A DNA stretch of 64,000 bases from Pseudomonas sp. Tri1 (GCF_017968885.1 NZ_CP072913.1:6116501-6180500); one strand, 5' to 3'; positions 1 through 10,427 are shown, numbered from the stretch's first letter. Numbers and translations are program-made. The notes: generated from the sequence alone by a model not told the origin.

Positions 1-34
1 GAACGTCGTGTCGAGTCGCCCATCAAGGTCAGTC

Positions 35-1717
35 ATGAACAAGAACAATCGCCACCCAGCAGACGGTAAGAAACCCATCACCATTTTCGGGCCGGACTTT
101 CCCTTCGCCTTTGACGACTGGATCGAGCATCCGGCTGGCCTGGGCAGTATTCCGGCCCACAATCACGGTGCGGAAGTAGCGATTGTCGGTGCCGGTATCG
201 CTGGCCTGGTGGCGGCGTACGAATTAATGAAGTTGGGCCTCAAGCCCGTGGTCTATGAGGCGTCGAAAATGGGCGGGCGCCTGCGCTCGCAAGCGTTCAA
301 TGGCGCCGAAGGCGTAATTGCCGAACTAGGCGGCATGCGCTTTCCGGTGTCGTCCACCGCCTTCTATCACTATGTCGACAAGCTGGGCCTGGAGACAAAA
401 CCGTTCCCCAACCCACTGACCCCGGCCTCCGGCAGCACCGTCATCGATCTGGAGGGCCAGACCTACTACGCACAGAAATTGGCCGACCTTCCTGCATTGT
501 TCCAAGAGGTTGCCGACGCCTGGGCCGATGCGCTGGAGGACGGTTCGCGTTTTGGTGAGATCCAGCAAGCGATTCGCGACCGCGACGTGCCACGGCTCAA
601 GGCGCTGTGGAACACCCTGGTACCGCTGTGGGACGACCGCACGTTCTACGACTTCGTCGCCACCTCCAAGGCGTTCGCCAAACTCTCGTTCCAGCACCGC
701 GAAGTGTTCGGCCAGGTCGGGTTCGGCACCGGCGGCTGGGATTCGGATTTCCCCAATTCGATGCTGGAGATCTTCCGCGTCGTGATGACCAACTGCGACG
801 ATCATCAACACCTGGTGGTCGGCGGCGTCGAACAGGTCCCCCACGGCATCTGGAACCACGTGCCGGAGCGCTGCGCGCACTGGCCGGAAGGTACCAGCCT
901 GAATTCGTTGCACCTGGGCGCCCCGCGCAGCGGCGTGAAGCGCATCGCCCGCGCCGCCGATGGCCGGTTCAGTGTGACGGACGTCTGGGATAACACCCGT
1001 GAGTACGCCGCAGTGCTGGTCACCTGCCAGAGCTGGCTGCTGACCACCCAGATCGAATGTGAAGAGGCGCTGTTCTCGCAAAAAATGTGGATGGCCCTGG
1101 ACCGCACCCGCTACATGCAATCGTCGAAGACGTTCGTAATGGTCGACCGGCCATTCTGGAAGGACAAGGACCCGGAAACCGGCCGCGACCTGATGAGCAT
1201 GACCCTCACCGACCGCCTTACTCGCGGCACCTATCTGTTCGACAATGGCGATGACAAGCCCGGGGTGATTTGCCTGTCGTACTCCTGGATGAGCGATGCG
1301 TTGAAAATGCTGCCGCATCCGGTGGAAAAACGCGTGAAGCTGGCCCTCGACGCCCTGAAAAAAATCTACCCCAAGGTGGACATCGCCGCACGGATCATCG
1401 GCGATCCAATCACCGTGTCCTGGGAAGCCGACCCGCATTTCCTCGGTGCATTCAAAGGCGCCCTGCCTGGCCACTATCGCTACAACCAGCGCATGTACGC
1501 GCATTTCATGCAGGACGGCATGCCGGCCGAACAGCGCGGGATCTTTATCGCTGGCGATGACGTCTCATGGACACCGGCCTGGGTCGAAGGCGCGGTACAG
1601 ACCTCGCTCAATGCCGTGTGGGGAATCATGAAGCACTTCGGCGGTGAAACTCACGCCGAGAACCCGGGTCCAGGTGATGTGTTCCACGAGATCGGTCCGA
1701 TCGCCCTGCCCGAATAA
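35..1717 (+). CDS. davB: Lysine 2-monooxygenase (FAD amine oxidase family)
   Basis: Predicted flavoprotein that oxidatively decarboxylates L-lysine to 5-aminovaleramide, the first step of aminovalerate lysine catabolism; cytoplasmic. The protein (560 aa) has a Rossmann FAD motif VGAGIAG at residues 51-57, a GGRLRS flavin-contact segment, and a C-terminal FIAGDDVSWTPAWVEGA FAD-binding end typical of the amine oxidase/tryptophan 2-monooxygenase family. The N-terminus MNKNNRHPADGKKPITIFG matches P. putida DavB as I recall it. I chose the ATG at 35, with AAGG six bases upstream, over a GTG at 8. davA follows 12 bases downstream, which separates DavB from indole-pathway tryptophan monooxygenases. 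davDT, for the later steps, is not in the window. Confidence 0.88.
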   Translation: MNKNNRHPADGKKPITIFGPDFPFAFDDWIEHPAGLGSIPAHNHGAEVAIVGAGIAGLVAAYELMKLGLKPVVYEASKMGGRLRSQAFNGAEGVIAELGGMRFPVSSTAFYHYVDKLGLETKPFPNPLTPASGSTVIDLEGQTYYAQKLADLPALFQEVADAWADALEDGSRFGEIQQAIRDRDVPRLKALWNTLVPLWDDRTFYDFVATSKAFAKLSFQHREVFGQVGFGTGGWDSDFPNSMLEIFRVVMTNCDDHQHLVVGGVEQVPHGIWNHVPERCAHWPEGTSLNSLHLGAPRSGVKRIARAADGRFSVTDVWDNTREYAAVLVTCQSWLLTTQIECEEALFSQKMWMALDRTRYMQSSKTFVMVDRPFWKDKDPETGRDLMSMTLTDRLTRGTYLFDNGDDKPGVICLSYSWMSDALKMLPHPVEKRVKLALDALKKIYPKVDIAARIIGDPITVSWEADPHFLGAFKGALPGHYRYNQRMYAHFMQDGMPAEQRGIFIAGDDVSWTPAWVEGAVQTSLNAVWGIMKHFGGETHAENPGPGDVFHEIGPIALPE

Positions 1718-1729
1718 AAGGAGTTTTTG

Positions 1730-2524
1730 ATGCGTGTAGCCCTTTACCAATGCCCACCGCTGCCACTGGATCCGGCCGGCAACCTGCAACGCCTGCACCA
1801 AGTGGCGCTGGAGGCCAGGGGCGCCGATGTGCTGGTGCTACCCGAGATGTTCATGACCGGCTACAACATCGGCGTCGATGCGGTGAATGTATTGGCCGAG
1901 GTCTACAACGGCGAATGGGCGCAGCAGATCGGCCGAATTGCCAAGGCGGCCAGTCTGGCAATTGTCTATGGCTACCCCGAACGCGACGAAGACGGACAGA
2001 TCTACAACTCGGTGCAACTGATCGATGCCCAGGGCGAACGCCTCGCCAACTACCGCAAGAGCCACCTGTTCGGCGACCTCGATCACGCGATGTTCAGCGC
2101 CGGCGACGACGCATTGCCCATCGTGGAACTCAACGGCTGGAAACTCGGTTTCCTGATCTGCTACGACCTGGAGTTCCCGGAAAACGCTCGACGCCTGGCC
2201 CTGGCCGGTGCCGAGTTGATCCTGGTACCGACCGCCAACATGCAACCCTACGAGTTCATCGCCGACATCACCGTGCGCGCGCGGGCCATCGAGAACCAAT
2301 GTTTCGTGGCTTACGCCAATTATTGCGGTCACGAAGGTGAATTGCAGTATTGCGGCCAAAGCAGCATCGCCGCACCGGATGGCAGTCGTCCCGCGCTTGC
2401 AGGGCTGGACGAGGCCTTGATCGTGGGTGAGCTGGATCGACAGCTGATGGAAGATTCACGTGCGGCCTATAACTACCTGCACGACCGTCGGCCTGAGCTT
2501 TACGGCGACTTGCACAAGCACTGA
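1730..2524 (+). CDS. davA: 5-aminovaleramidase (nitrilase superfamily)
   Basis: Predicted carbon-nitrogen hydrolase that converts 5-aminovaleramide to 5-aminovalerate, the step after DavB. The protein has 264 aa, normal for the family. The nitrilase triad is visible: Glu39 in VLPEMF, Lys110 in NYRKSHLF and Cys144 in LICYDLEFPE. A strong AAAGGAG lies six bases before the ATG; an in-frame TTG one codon earlier is less likely. It is 12 bases after davB and presumably in the same transcript. Other amidases of this superfamily look similar, so the specificity is inferred from the davB neighbour and from remembered similarity to P. putida DavA. Confidence 0.87.
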   Translation: MRVALYQCPPLPLDPAGNLQRLHQVALEARGADVLVLPEMFMTGYNIGVDAVNVLAEVYNGEWAQQIGRIAKAASLAIVYGYPERDEDGQIYNSVQLIDAQGERLANYRKSHLFGDLDHAMFSAGDDALPIVELNGWKLGFLICYDLEFPENARRLALAGAELILVPTANMQPYEFIADITVRARAIENQCFVAYANYCGHEGELQYCGQSSIAAPDGSRPALAGLDEALIVGELDRQLMEDSRAAYNYLHDRRPELYGDLHKH

Positions 2525-2572
2525 CCCTGGCGAATCCGCTAGCATGAGCACTTCTCTGTTTTGGAAACGCTC

Positions 2573-5005
2573 ATGCCGGCCGCCGACTCCCTCCATCCTC
2601 ATGCTGAAACCCTGGCCAACGGCCTGCGGGTGACAGTGCGTCATATGCCCGGCCTCAAGCGCTGCGCGGCGGTGCTGCGGGTAGCGGCCGGCAGCCATGA
2701 TGTACCCCTGGCCTGGCCAGGCTTGGCGCACTTTCTCGAGCATCTTTTCTTCCTGGGCACCGAGCAGTTTCCCACAGGGGAAAATTTGATGGCCTACGTG
2801 CAGAGGCACGGTGGCCAGGTCAATGCGCGCACCAGCGAACGCACCACGGATTTCTTCTTCGAATTGCCACCTACGGCCTTTGCCGGCGGATTGGAGCGGT
2901 TGTCGGACATGCTTGCACATCCGTGCCTGGATGAGGCCGATCAGTTGCGCGAACGAGAAGTGCTGCACGCAGAATTCATCGCCTGGTCCCAAGACGCGGC
3001 AGCCCAGCGACAGGTTGCCCTGCTCGACGGACTGTCGGCGGCCCATCCGCTGAGAGGTTTTCATGCGGGTAATCGCGACAGCCTTGCGGTGTCGCAGCCC
3101 GAATTCCAAACGGCATTGCACGACTTCTATCGACGGTTTTACCAGAGCGCTCAAATGACCCTGAGCCTGGCCGGCCCGCAAAGCGCCGAAACCTTGAAGG
3201 CATTGGCCGAGCGATTCGGTGACAACATTGCGCAGGGCGAAGCGGTTGTCAGGGATTTGCCACCCACGCTGATGGAAGCGTCCCCGGCCGTTTATCAACA
3301 GCCCCGCGAAGGTTGTCTCGATCTGCTATTGGCTTTCGAAGATTTACCCGTCGCCTCGCCACAAGCCATGGATTTTCTCTGCACGTGGCTGAACTCCAGC
3401 AAACCGGGCGGCCTGCTCGCCACGTTGCGCCAGCGCGGCCTGGCTGACAGCCTCAAGGCCACGCCGCTGTATGAGTTTGCCGGGCAGGCGCTGTTGCACA
3501 TCGAGTTCAAGCTCGACAACGATCAAGCGTCGAACCAAATCCAGCCGTTGCTGCACGATTGGCTGGGATTTTTCGCCGCCCAGGACGACTGGGCGTTATT
3601 GCGCGAGGAATTCACTGCGCTGCTGCAACGTCGATATGAAATGGGAACAGCGCTGCAACTGGCCCGTTGGGACAGTGAGAAACGCAACGGGCCCTTGTCG
3701 GAAAATGATCTGGCGAGGCTCAGGGAAATCCTCAAGCAATTGCACCCTGTGGATAACGTCACCGGGCAATGGCAACTACCCGCGCCCAACCCGTTCCTGC
3801 AAACGCCAAGCGAACCACCCCGCGCCGGCTTGATACGCGGCCAGACCAGCGCCCACCGCGGCCTACGAACCTTTGCCCAGGACCGCTCCCGAGGCCGACG
3901 GGAACGCTCGCCGATGCAATTTAGCCAGACGCTGGTGGACAACACCCCGCAGGGCGCGGTGTATCTGCGCTGGCGGTTGGCGGCGCCAGCACCGCTCGAC
4001 CTTCAAACCAGGCTCGACCGGCATCTGCAAGATCTGCGTGAAGAGGCGTGTCAGGCCGGTGTAGACGTCACTTTCGAGCCCTGCGGCAATCATCAATGGC
4101 TGCTGAAACTGGTCGGCCTGCAGGCGCCCATACCGTTGGTGCTCGAGCACATCCTGGCGAAACTGGGCCAACCGCTGCCGACGGTCCAGGCCAGGAACGC
4201 AATCGCATTGATGCCGATCCGACACCTGCTGAGGGAGTTGCCGAATTATCGTCAGCAACACTTGCAGCCCTCGGCATCGCCACTGGCCGACAACCTGTGG
4301 ACGACAGCCCAGTGGGACGGCCTGGCCATCGGTCTGTCAGCGGCCACCCAAGGCGCAATCAGCCCAACCCTGGCCCAGGTGCCCGGCATCGCCGCCCAGG
4401 AAGTCGAGCCGACGACACCCTCCCGGCAACGTATCTGGCACATGCTCCAACCTCCTGGCGATGAACAGGCCGTGTTGCTGTTTTGCCCCACGCCAACCCC
4501 GGCCTTGTCCGATGAAGCGGCGTGGCGGTTGCTGGCGCAGCTGTGCCAGACGCCGTTTTACCAGCGCCTGCGGGTCGAATTGCAGTTGGGCTATGCAGTG
4601 TTCAGTGGCTTGAAACAGCTCGATGGGCAAACCGGTGTGTTGTTTGGTGTTCAATCGCCCAGCGCTTCGGCGGGACAGTTGATCGCCCACGTCGAACAAT
4701 TCCTGAACGAATTACCAGAGCTGATCCAGCAGATCGACGATGCGACCCTGAGCAGCCAGCAGCAGGCCCTCGCCGCCCAGCTTCAAACCACCACCCTGCC
4801 GTGCGCCCAGGCTGCAGAACTGCTCTGGCAGGGCAAGCTGGCCGGCCGCCCGTCGGATTATCTCCAGCAGTTATCCGACGCTATCTTGCTACTGGGGCGC
4901 GAACAGCTATTGCATGCCGCCAGGCAGTTGGCTGACGCTGAAGGTGGACGGCATTGCCTGGCCAACGGGGCTTGCCCGGGATCCTCCTGGCAAGCGGCAG
5001 GATGA
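2573..5005 (+). CDS. pqqF: PQQ biosynthesis M16 metallopeptidase PqqF
   Basis: Insulinase-like (M16) zinc peptidase thought to cut the PqqA precursor after PqqE cross-links it, releasing the Glu-Tyr adduct for PQQ synthesis. It has 810 aa. The inverted zinc motif HFLEH is at residues 53-57, followed by FFLGTEQFP and a downstream LREREVLHAEF helix supplying the third ligand. The second half (about 450-810) is the usual degenerate M16 repeat. I prefer the ATG at 2573 with GGAA upstream over a TTG at 2561. It precedes pqqA but is separated by a terminator and 169 bases, so it is probably a separate unit. Its place between davA and pqqA is as in P. putida. Confidence 0.92.
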   Translation: MPAADSLHPHAETLANGLRVTVRHMPGLKRCAAVLRVAAGSHDVPLAWPGLAHFLEHLFFLGTEQFPTGENLMAYVQRHGGQVNARTSERTTDFFFELPPTAFAGGLERLSDMLAHPCLDEADQLREREVLHAEFIAWSQDAAAQRQVALLDGLSAAHPLRGFHAGNRDSLAVSQPEFQTALHDFYRRFYQSAQMTLSLAGPQSAETLKALAERFGDNIAQGEAVVRDLPPTLMEASPAVYQQPREGCLDLLLAFEDLPVASPQAMDFLCTWLNSSKPGGLLATLRQRGLADSLKATPLYEFAGQALLHIEFKLDNDQASNQIQPLLHDWLGFFAAQDDWALLREEFTALLQRRYEMGTALQLARWDSEKRNGPLSENDLARLREILKQLHPVDNVTGQWQLPAPNPFLQTPSEPPRAGLIRGQTSAHRGLRTFAQDRSRGRRERSPMQFSQTLVDNTPQGAVYLRWRLAAPAPLDLQTRLDRHLQDLREEACQAGVDVTFEPCGNHQWLLKLVGLQAPIPLVLEHILAKLGQPLPTVQARNAIALMPIRHLLRELPNYRQQHLQPSASPLADNLWTTAQWDGLAIGLSAATQGAISPTLAQVPGIAAQEVEPTTPSRQRIWHMLQPPGDEQAVLLFCPTPTPALSDEAAWRLLAQLCQTPFYQRLRVELQLGYAVFSGLKQLDGQTGVLFGVQSPSASAGQLIAHVEQFLNELPELIQQIDDATLSSQQQALAAQLQTTTLPCAQAAELLWQGKLAGRPSDYLQQLSDAILLLGREQLLHAARQLADAEGGRHCLANGACPGSSWQAAG

Positions 5006-5026
5006 TCATTGCAGCCACTGCAATGA
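5006..5026 (+). terminator. Probable intrinsic terminator after pqqF
   Basis: Perfect inverted repeat TCATTGCAG / CTGCAATGA with a CCA loop directly after the pqqF stop, followed by the T-rich AGCTTTCTTT. It would separate pqqF from the pqqA promoter region; the remaining bases to 5174 hold no gene. Confidence 0.6.
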
Positions 5027-5174
5027 GCTTTCTTTGAGAATCGCGGCGAACGAACAGGTCAGATTTAGTAACATAGCCACCTAAGCATCTGAACATCTCC
5101 GAACGGAGGTGGACTATATGTATAGATCGCACCGTACCATCTAATCAAAGCATCCCAACCAAAGGAGTATTCCC

Positions 5175-5249
5175 ATGTCCTGGTCCAAACCCGCATATAT
5201 CGACCTGCGTATCGGTTTCGAAGTCACCATGTACTTCGCCAGCCGTTGA
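5175..5249 (+). CDS. pqqA: PQQ precursor peptide PqqA
   Basis: Ribosomally made 24-residue precursor of pyrroloquinoline quinone: [20 protein letters not shown] followed by FASR. The conserved pair Glu16 and Tyr20 (E-V-T-M-Y), which PqqE joins and which become the cofactor, is intact. A strong AAAGGAG sits seven bases before the ATG. An intrinsic terminator follows 28 bases after the stop and before pqqB, so pqqA can be made in excess over the enzymes, as expected for a substrate peptide. Confidence 0.97.
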   Translation: MSWSKPAYIDLRIGFEVTMYFASR

Positions 5250-5277
5250 TTGCTGCAGGCGCTTAAACACGCAGCAC

Positions 5278-5305
5278 AACGCCTCGGTCTACCGGGGCGT
5301 TTTTT
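5278..5305 (+). terminator. Attenuator-like terminator between pqqA and pqqB
   Basis: AACGCCTCGG - TCTA - CCGGGGCGTT with one G-T wobble, followed by a run of six T from the end of the stem. It lies between the pqqA stop and the pqqB ribosome-binding site, so pqqB-E probably depend on partial read-through. Confidence 0.85.
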
Positions 5306-5330
5306 ATTACGGTTTGCAGAGGGAGCGGCC

Positions 5331-6242
5331 ATGTTCGTCCAGATTCTAGGTTCCGCCGCCGGCGGCGGTTTCCCCCAGTGGAACTGCAACTGCGCCAATT
5401 GCGCAGGTTTTCGCAATGGCAGCCTGCGGGCCGAGGCGCGCACCCAATCGTCCATCGCCATTTCCGATGACGGTGTGAACTGGGTGTTGTGCAACGCTTC
5501 TCCGGACATTCGCGCCCAACTCCAGAGCTTCGCCCCGATGCAGCCTGGCCGGGCGCTACGGGACACCGGCATTGGCGCCATCATCCTGATGGACAGCCAG
5601 ATCGACCACACCACCGGCCTGCTCAGCTTGCGTGAGGGTTGCCCACATCAAGTCTGGTGCACCGACATGGTCCATGAAGACCTGAGCACCGGTTTCCCGC
5701 TATTCAACATGCTGACCCACTGGAACGGCGGGCTGAGCTGGAACCGCATCGAGCTCGACCAGAGCTTCATCATCCCGGCCTGTCCGAACCTGCGCTTCAC
5801 GCCACTGCCATTGCGCAGCGCCGCCCCACCCTATTCCCCGCATCGTTTCGACCCGCACCCGGGCGACAACATCGGCCTGATCGTCGAAGACCTGCGCTCC
5901 GGCGGCAAACTGTTCTACGCTCCGGGCCTGGGCAAGGTGGACGGACCGTTGCTGGAGATCATGGCCGACAGCGATTGCCTGTTGGTGGACGGCACGATGT
6001 GGGACGACGATGAAATGCAGCGCCGTGGCGTCGGTACCCGCACCGGTCGGGAGATGGGCCATCTGGCACAAAACGGTCCCGGCGGGATGATCGAAGTGCT
6101 GGAGCAGTTGCCCTTGCCGCGCAAGATCCTCATTCATATCAACAACACCAACCCGATCCTCGACGAAGACTCGCCCGAACGGGCTGAACTTGTACGCCGA
6201 AAGATTGAAGTGTCTTACGACGGAATGAGTATTGAGTTGTAG
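5331..6242 (+). CDS. pqqB: PQQ biosynthesis protein PqqB
   Basis: Metallo-beta-lactamase-fold protein of PQQ synthesis, proposed to hydroxylate the tyrosine ring of the excised PqqA dipeptide. The protein has 303 aa, the normal length. The N-terminus [18 protein letters not shown] and the structural zinc motif CNCANC are diagnostic; the metal site region [11 protein letters not shown] and a late [10 protein letters not shown] are present. The ATG at 5331 is preceded by GAGGGAG at 5 bases. The frame is open upstream to 5250, but that part overlaps the terminator and is not family-like. The gap to pqqC (209 bases) holds a REPIN. Confidence 0.95.
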   Translation: MFVQILGSAAGGGFPQWNCNCANCAGFRNGSLRAEARTQSSIAISDDGVNWVLCNASPDIRAQLQSFAPMQPGRALRDTGIGAIILMDSQIDHTTGLLSLREGCPHQVWCTDMVHEDLSTGFPLFNMLTHWNGGLSWNRIELDQSFIIPACPNLRFTPLPLRSAAPPYSPHRFDPHPGDNIGLIVEDLRSGGKLFYAPGLGKVDGPLLEIMADSDCLLVDGTMWDDDEMQRRGVGTRTGREMGHLAQNGPGGMIEVLEQLPLPRKILIHINNTNPILDEDSPERAELVRRKIEVSYDGMSIEL

Positions 6243-6309
6243 GAAGAGCGGAACGAGTCTGGGGGCGAGCTTGCGGTGGGTCAGCCAGGATGATGCCTGA
6301 AAGGACACT

Positions 6310-6400
6310 ATCGCGAGCAAGCTCGCTCCCACAGAGGTCCGAGTCGTACTGGATATCTGATTCACAGCAAAACCAGTGTGGGAGCGAGCTTGCTCGCGAT
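6310..6400. repeat. REPIN (two inverted REP sequences)
   Basis: Arms ATCGCGAGCAAGCTCGCTCC-CAC (6310-6332) and its reverse complement (6378-6400) around a 45-base spacer. This is the commonest REP type of the window. A partial GGGGGCGAGCTTGCG copy lies just upstream at about 6262. It splits the pqq operon between pqqB and pqqC. Confidence 0.85.
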
Positions 6401-6451
6401 GGGGCCTGCCCTGACACCACCGACCCCACGGGCATTTCCCGGAGAATCTAA

Positions 6452-7204
6452 ATGACTGACACCCCCCTGTCCCCCACCGAGTTCGAAGCGGCCCTGCGCG
6501 CCAAGGGCGCGTATTACCACATCCATCACCCCTATCACGTGGCGATGTATGAAGGCCGCGCGACTCGCGAGCAGATCCAGGGTTGGGTCGCGAACCGGTT
6601 TTACTATCAGGTGAACATCCCGCTCAAGGATGCCGCGATCCTGGCCAACTGCCCGGATCGGGAAATCCGCCGTGAGTGGATTCAGCGTCTACTCGACCAT
6701 GACGGTGCGCCTGGTGAAGACGGTGGCATCGAAGCCTGGCTACGACTGGGCCAAGCCGTGGGCCTGGACCCCGATCAACTGCGCTCACAGGAATTGGTGC
6801 TGCCGGGTGTGCGTTTCGCGGTGGACGCCTATGTCAACTTCGCCCGCCGGGCCTGCTGGCAGGAGGCCGCCAGCAGCTCACTGACCGAACTCTTCGCGCC
6901 GCAGATCCACCAGTCGCGCCTGGACAGCTGGCCGCAGCATTACCCGTGGATCGACCCGGCCGGCTACCAATACTTCCGCACTCGTCTGAGCCAGGCCCGG
7001 CGTGATGTGGAGCACGGCCTGGCGATTACCTTGCAGCATTACACCACCCGCCAAGGGCAGGAGCGCATGCTGGAAATTCTCCAGTTCAAACTGGACATCC
7101 TGTGGAGCATGCTCGACGCCATGAGCATGGCCTATGAATTGAACCGCCCGCCCTACCACAGCGTGACCGCGCAACGGGTGTGGCACAAAGGGATCGCCTT
7201 ATGA
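6452..7204 (+). CDS. pqqC: PQQ synthase PqqC
   Basis: Cofactor-free oxygenase that catalyses ring closure and the eight-electron oxidation of AHQQ to PQQ, the last step. The protein has 250 aa with the TenA-like helical fold and family hallmarks: [11 protein letters not shown] near residue 24, [37 protein letters not shown], and the C-terminal [10 protein letters not shown]. Histidines in HxxYH and LQHYTTR fit active-site positions of the family. GGAGAA precedes the ATG. The stop overlaps the pqqD start (ATGA), so translation is coupled. Confidence 0.97.
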   Translation: MTDTPLSPTEFEAALRAKGAYYHIHHPYHVAMYEGRATREQIQGWVANRFYYQVNIPLKDAAILANCPDREIRREWIQRLLDHDGAPGEDGGIEAWLRLGQAVGLDPDQLRSQELVLPGVRFAVDAYVNFARRACWQEAASSSLTELFAPQIHQSRLDSWPQHYPWIDPAGYQYFRTRLSQARRDVEHGLAITLQHYTTRQGQERMLEILQFKLDILWSMLDAMSMAYELNRPPYHSVTAQRVWHKGIAL

Positions 7205-7476
7205 GTTTCGACCGCAGCAAAACCCCGCGCTGGCGCCCCGGCTATCGCTTCCAGTACGAACCGGCACAGAAGGGCCATGTGCTGCTCTATCCTGAAGGCA
7301 TGATCAAGCTGAACGACAGCGCTGCGCTGATCGGCGGTCTGATCGACGGTGAACGGGATGTCGCGGCCATCATCGACGAGTTGGCCAAGCAATTCCCGGG
7401 CGTACCGGAACTCGGTGACGACATCGAGCAATTCATGGAGGTCGCCCGTGCACAGCACTGGATCGAACTTGCCTGA
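7201..7476 (+). CDS. pqqD: PqqA-binding chaperone PqqD
   Basis: Small RiPP recognition element that binds PqqA and presents it to the radical SAM enzyme PqqE. It has 91 aa, a normal length, with the family segments [29 protein letters not shown] and the [18 protein letters not shown] winged-helix-like core. It starts within the last codons of pqqC (ATGA) and its last 29 bases overlap pqqE, so C, D and E are translationally linked. Confidence 0.96.
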   Translation: MSFDRSKTPRWRPGYRFQYEPAQKGHVLLYPEGMIKLNDSAALIGGLIDGERDVAAIIDELAKQFPGVPELGDDIEQFMEVARAQHWIELA

Positions 7477-8617
7477 CGCTAACGGGCTACCGCCCAAGCC
7501 TGAAGTCGGCCTGCCGCTGTGGTTGCTGGCGGAGTTGACCTATCGTTGCCCGCTGCAATGCCCGTATTGCTCCAACCCGTTGGATTTTGCCGAGCAAGGC
7601 CAGGAGCTGAGCACCGAGCAGTGGTTCAAGGTCTTTCGCGAAGCCCGAGAGATGGGTGCCGCGCAACTGGGTTTTTCCGGCGGCGAACCGTTGGTGCGCC
7701 AGGACCTCGCCGACCTGATCGGCGAGGCACGCAGGCTGGGCTTCTATACCAACCTGATCACCTCCGGCATCGGCTTGACCGAACAGAAAATCAGCGACTT
7801 CAAGAAGGCCGGCCTGGACCATATCCAGATCAGTTTCCAGGCCAGCGACGAGCAAGTTAACAACCTGCTGGCCGGCTCGAAAAAAGCCTTCGCGCAAAAA
7901 CTGGAAATGGCCCGGGCAGTCAAAGCCCACGGTTATCCGATGGTGCTGAACTTCGTGACCCATCGGCACAACATCGACAAGATCGACCGCATCATCGAGT
8001 TGTGCATCGCCCTTGAGGCGGATTTCGTCGAACTTGCCACCTGCCAGTTTTACGGCTGGGCGCAACTCAACCGAGTGGGGCTGCTACCGACCAAGGAGCA
8101 GCTGGTCCGCGCTGAGCGTATCACCAACGAATACCGCGCCAAACTGGAAGCCGAAGGGCATCCGTGCAAGCTGATTTTCGTGACCCCGGACTATTACGAA
8201 GAACGCCCGAAAGCCTGCATGAACGGCTGGGGCAGCATATTCCTGACCGTGACGCCGGACGGCACTGCCCTGCCCTGTCATGGCGCCCGACAAATGCCCG
8301 TGCAATTTCCTAACGTGCGCGACCACAGCATGCAGCACATCTGGTACGACTCGTTCGGCTTCAACCGCTTTCGCGGTTACGACTGGATGCCCGAGCCCTG
8401 CCGCTCCTGCGATGAAAAAGAAAAGGACTTCGGCGGCTGTCGCTGCCAGGCGTTCATGCTCACGGGCGACGCCAGCAACGCCGACCCGGTGTGCAGCAAG
8501 TCGCAACACCACGGTATGATTCTTAAGGCTCGCGAAGAAGCCGAGCACGCCACCCAAACCATTGAGCAACTGGCCTTTCGCAATGAACGAAACTCGCGCC
8601 TCATCGCCAAAGGCTGA
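7448..8617 (+). CDS. pqqE: Radical SAM PqqA peptide cyclase PqqE
   Basis: Radical SAM/SPASM enzyme that forms the carbon-carbon bond between Glu16 and Tyr20 of PqqA. It has 389 aa. The SAM-cluster motif CPLQCPYC places cysteines at 34, 38 and 41; SPASM cysteines occur in [14 protein letters not shown] and [16 protein letters not shown], with a last one in DPVCSK. I chose GTG at 7448: GGAGG lies six bases upstream and the resulting MHSTGSN start resembles pseudomonad PqqE. A TTG at 7469 has no good binding site. It overlaps pqqD by 29 bases and the next gene by 35. Confidence 0.95.
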   Translation: MHSTGSNLPDANGLPPKPEVGLPLWLLAELTYRCPLQCPYCSNPLDFAEQGQELSTEQWFKVFREAREMGAAQLGFSGGEPLVRQDLADLIGEARRLGFYTNLITSGIGLTEQKISDFKKAGLDHIQISFQASDEQVNNLLAGSKKAFAQKLEMARAVKAHGYPMVLNFVTHRHNIDKIDRIIELCIALEADFVELATCQFYGWAQLNRVGLLPTKEQLVRAERITNEYRAKLEAEGHPCKLIFVTPDYYEERPKACMNGWGSIFLTVTPDGTALPCHGARQMPVQFPNVRDHSMQHIWYDSFGFNRFRGYDWMPEPCRSCDEKEKDFGGCRCQAFMLTGDASNADPVCSKSQHHGMILKAREEAEHATQTIEQLAFRNERNSRLIAKG

Positions 8618-10412
8618 TCCGTTCAGCGCCGCCCAGGCCGTTGCTGCCGGCACCGACTTCGCCGAACTGCAGGTCGGTCCCCTAGGCTTGTTCTGGAATG
8701 AATACCGTCCCGAAGACGGCGCCTGCCGGATCTGGCATTGGCAGGATGCCAAGGCCCGTTGCCTGACCCCGGATGGGTTCAGCGCCCGCAGCCGGGTCTA
8801 CGAATACGGCGGCGGGTCGTTCTGCCTGAGCGATGACGGCGTGCTGTTTGTCAATGAGTCCGACCAGCAGCTGTATCACCAGTCACTGGCCGATTCGCGC
8901 CCGGTGAGACTGACCTCGGGAGACTGTCGATACGGTGACCTTCATTTCGTCTGCGGCCAGCTGCTGGCGGTGGAGGAACAGGGTAATCAACATCGGCTGG
9001 TGTCGATCGGACTGACGGATCATCAACGGCATCTGCTGGCTGAAGGCGCGGACTTCTATGCTTCACCGACCGTGAGCCCCGATGGTCAGCGGCTCGCCTG
9101 GATTGAGTGGAGCCGTCCCCATCAGCCATGGACTGCAACGCGGCTGATGCTGGCCGAGCGCGTAGCTTCGGGGTGGGGTGAGCCGCGCTGTGTGGCGGGC
9201 AACGGTGAAGAAGAGTCCATCCAACAGCCGCGCTTCGATGGCGCCAATCGCCTTTATTGCCTGACTGATCGCGGTGGCTACTGGCAGCCCTGGGTCGAGT
9301 CGGGCCACGGCCTGGAACCGCTGCCCGCCACTGAAGCCGATCATGCCCCGGCGCCGTGGCAATTGGGTGGCAGCACTTGGCTGCCATTGGATGAACACGC
9401 TTACCTGGCGAGTTGGACCGCGGCGGGTTTCGGCCGTCTGGGCTTATGCCGCAGCAACGGTGGCAACGAGGACTTTACCGGGACCTACAGCCGCTTTCGC
9501 AGCCTGGCGCTGGATGAGCAGTTCATTTACGCCGTCGCTGCCTCGCCAACCAGTCCGTCGGCGGTGATTGCGATTGAGCGGCAAAGTCATGAAGTGAGGG
9601 TGCTGGCCGGTGGCGTCGCACCGTTGCCCGTCGAGCAAATCAGTCGTCCGCAAACCCTGCGATATCCCTCGGCTTCAGGTGAAGCCCATGGGTTCTTTTA
9701 TCCAGCCATGAGTGCTGAAGAGAAACCTCCATTGGTGGTGTTCATTCACGGTGGCCCCACCTCAGCCTGTTATCCCCTGTTCGATCCGCGCATCCAGTAC
9801 TGGACCCAGCGCGGCTTTGCCGTCGCCGACCTCAACTACCGTGGCAGCAGCGGCTATGGTCGGGCTTATCGACAAGCGCTGCATTTGAACTGGGGCATAG
9901 TGGATGTCGAAGATGCCTGCGCGGTGGTGGCGTACCTGGATGAGCAAAACCTGGTCGATGGCCGTCGTGCATTCATTCGCGGCGGCAGTGCCGGTGGGTA
10001 TACGACCCTTTGCGCCTTGGCGTTCCATGACATCTTCCGCGCCGGCGCAAGCCTTTATGGCGTGAGCGACCCGATCGCCCTGGGCCGTGCCACACACAAA
10101 TTCGAAGCGGATTACCTGGACTGGTTGATTGGCGACCCGCAACGAGATGCCCAACGCTACCGCGCCCGTACGCCACTGCTGCATGCCGATCAAATCCGCG
10201 TACCGGTGATCTTTTTCCAGGGCGAACTGGACGCCGTAGTCGTACCGCAGCAGACCCGAGACATGGTCGCCGCTCTAGAAGACAGCGGGGTGATGGTCCA
10301 AGCACACTATTACTCGGAAGAGCGCCACGGCTTCCGCAAGGCGGCTAACCAGGCGCATGCGCTGGAGCATGAGTGGTTGTTTTATCGTAGGGTGATGGGT
10401 AGCGAGCAGTAG
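8583..10412 (+). CDS. pqqH: Prolyl oligopeptidase-family (S9) peptidase of the pqq operon
   Basis: Predicted serine peptidase, 609 aa: an N-terminal beta-propeller-like half (to about 350) and a C-terminal alpha/beta-hydrolase. The S9 triad is visible as Ser469 in RGGSAGGY, Asp550 in GELDAVV and His582 in ERHGF. The ATG lies 35 bases inside pqqE, so the gene is coupled to the operon. In P. aeruginosa the equivalent gene closes the pqqABCDE operon and has been called pqqH, from memory. A role in PqqA or PqqE-product processing is plausible but not shown by sequence. The symbol is less certain than the family call. Confidence 0.85.
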   Translation: MNETRASSPKADPFSAAQAVAAGTDFAELQVGPLGLFWNEYRPEDGACRIWHWQDAKARCLTPDGFSARSRVYEYGGGSFCLSDDGVLFVNESDQQLYHQSLADSRPVRLTSGDCRYGDLHFVCGQLLAVEEQGNQHRLVSIGLTDHQRHLLAEGADFYASPTVSPDGQRLAWIEWSRPHQPWTATRLMLAERVASGWGEPRCVAGNGEEESIQQPRFDGANRLYCLTDRGGYWQPWVESGHGLEPLPATEADHAPAPWQLGGSTWLPLDEHAYLASWTAAGFGRLGLCRSNGGNEDFTGTYSRFRSLALDEQFIYAVAASPTSPSAVIAIERQSHEVRVLAGGVAPLPVEQISRPQTLRYPSASGEAHGFFYPAMSAEEKPPLVVFIHGGPTSACYPLFDPRIQYWTQRGFAVADLNYRGSSGYGRAYRQALHLNWGIVDVEDACAVVAYLDEQNLVDGRRAFIRGGSAGGYTTLCALAFHDIFRAGASLYGVSDPIALGRATHKFEADYLDWLIGDPQRDAQRYRARTPLLHADQIRVPVIFFQGELDAVVVPQQTRDMVAALEDSGVMVQAHYYSEERHGFRKAANQAHALEHEWLFYRRVMGSEQ

Positions 10413-10427
10413 AAAGCCGCAAAAACG

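Noticed and set aside
326..1504. Long open frame (392 codons) opposite davB
   Set aside because: It lies entirely antisense to a gene with clear motifs and its translation has no family pattern; high-G+C shadows like this are expected.
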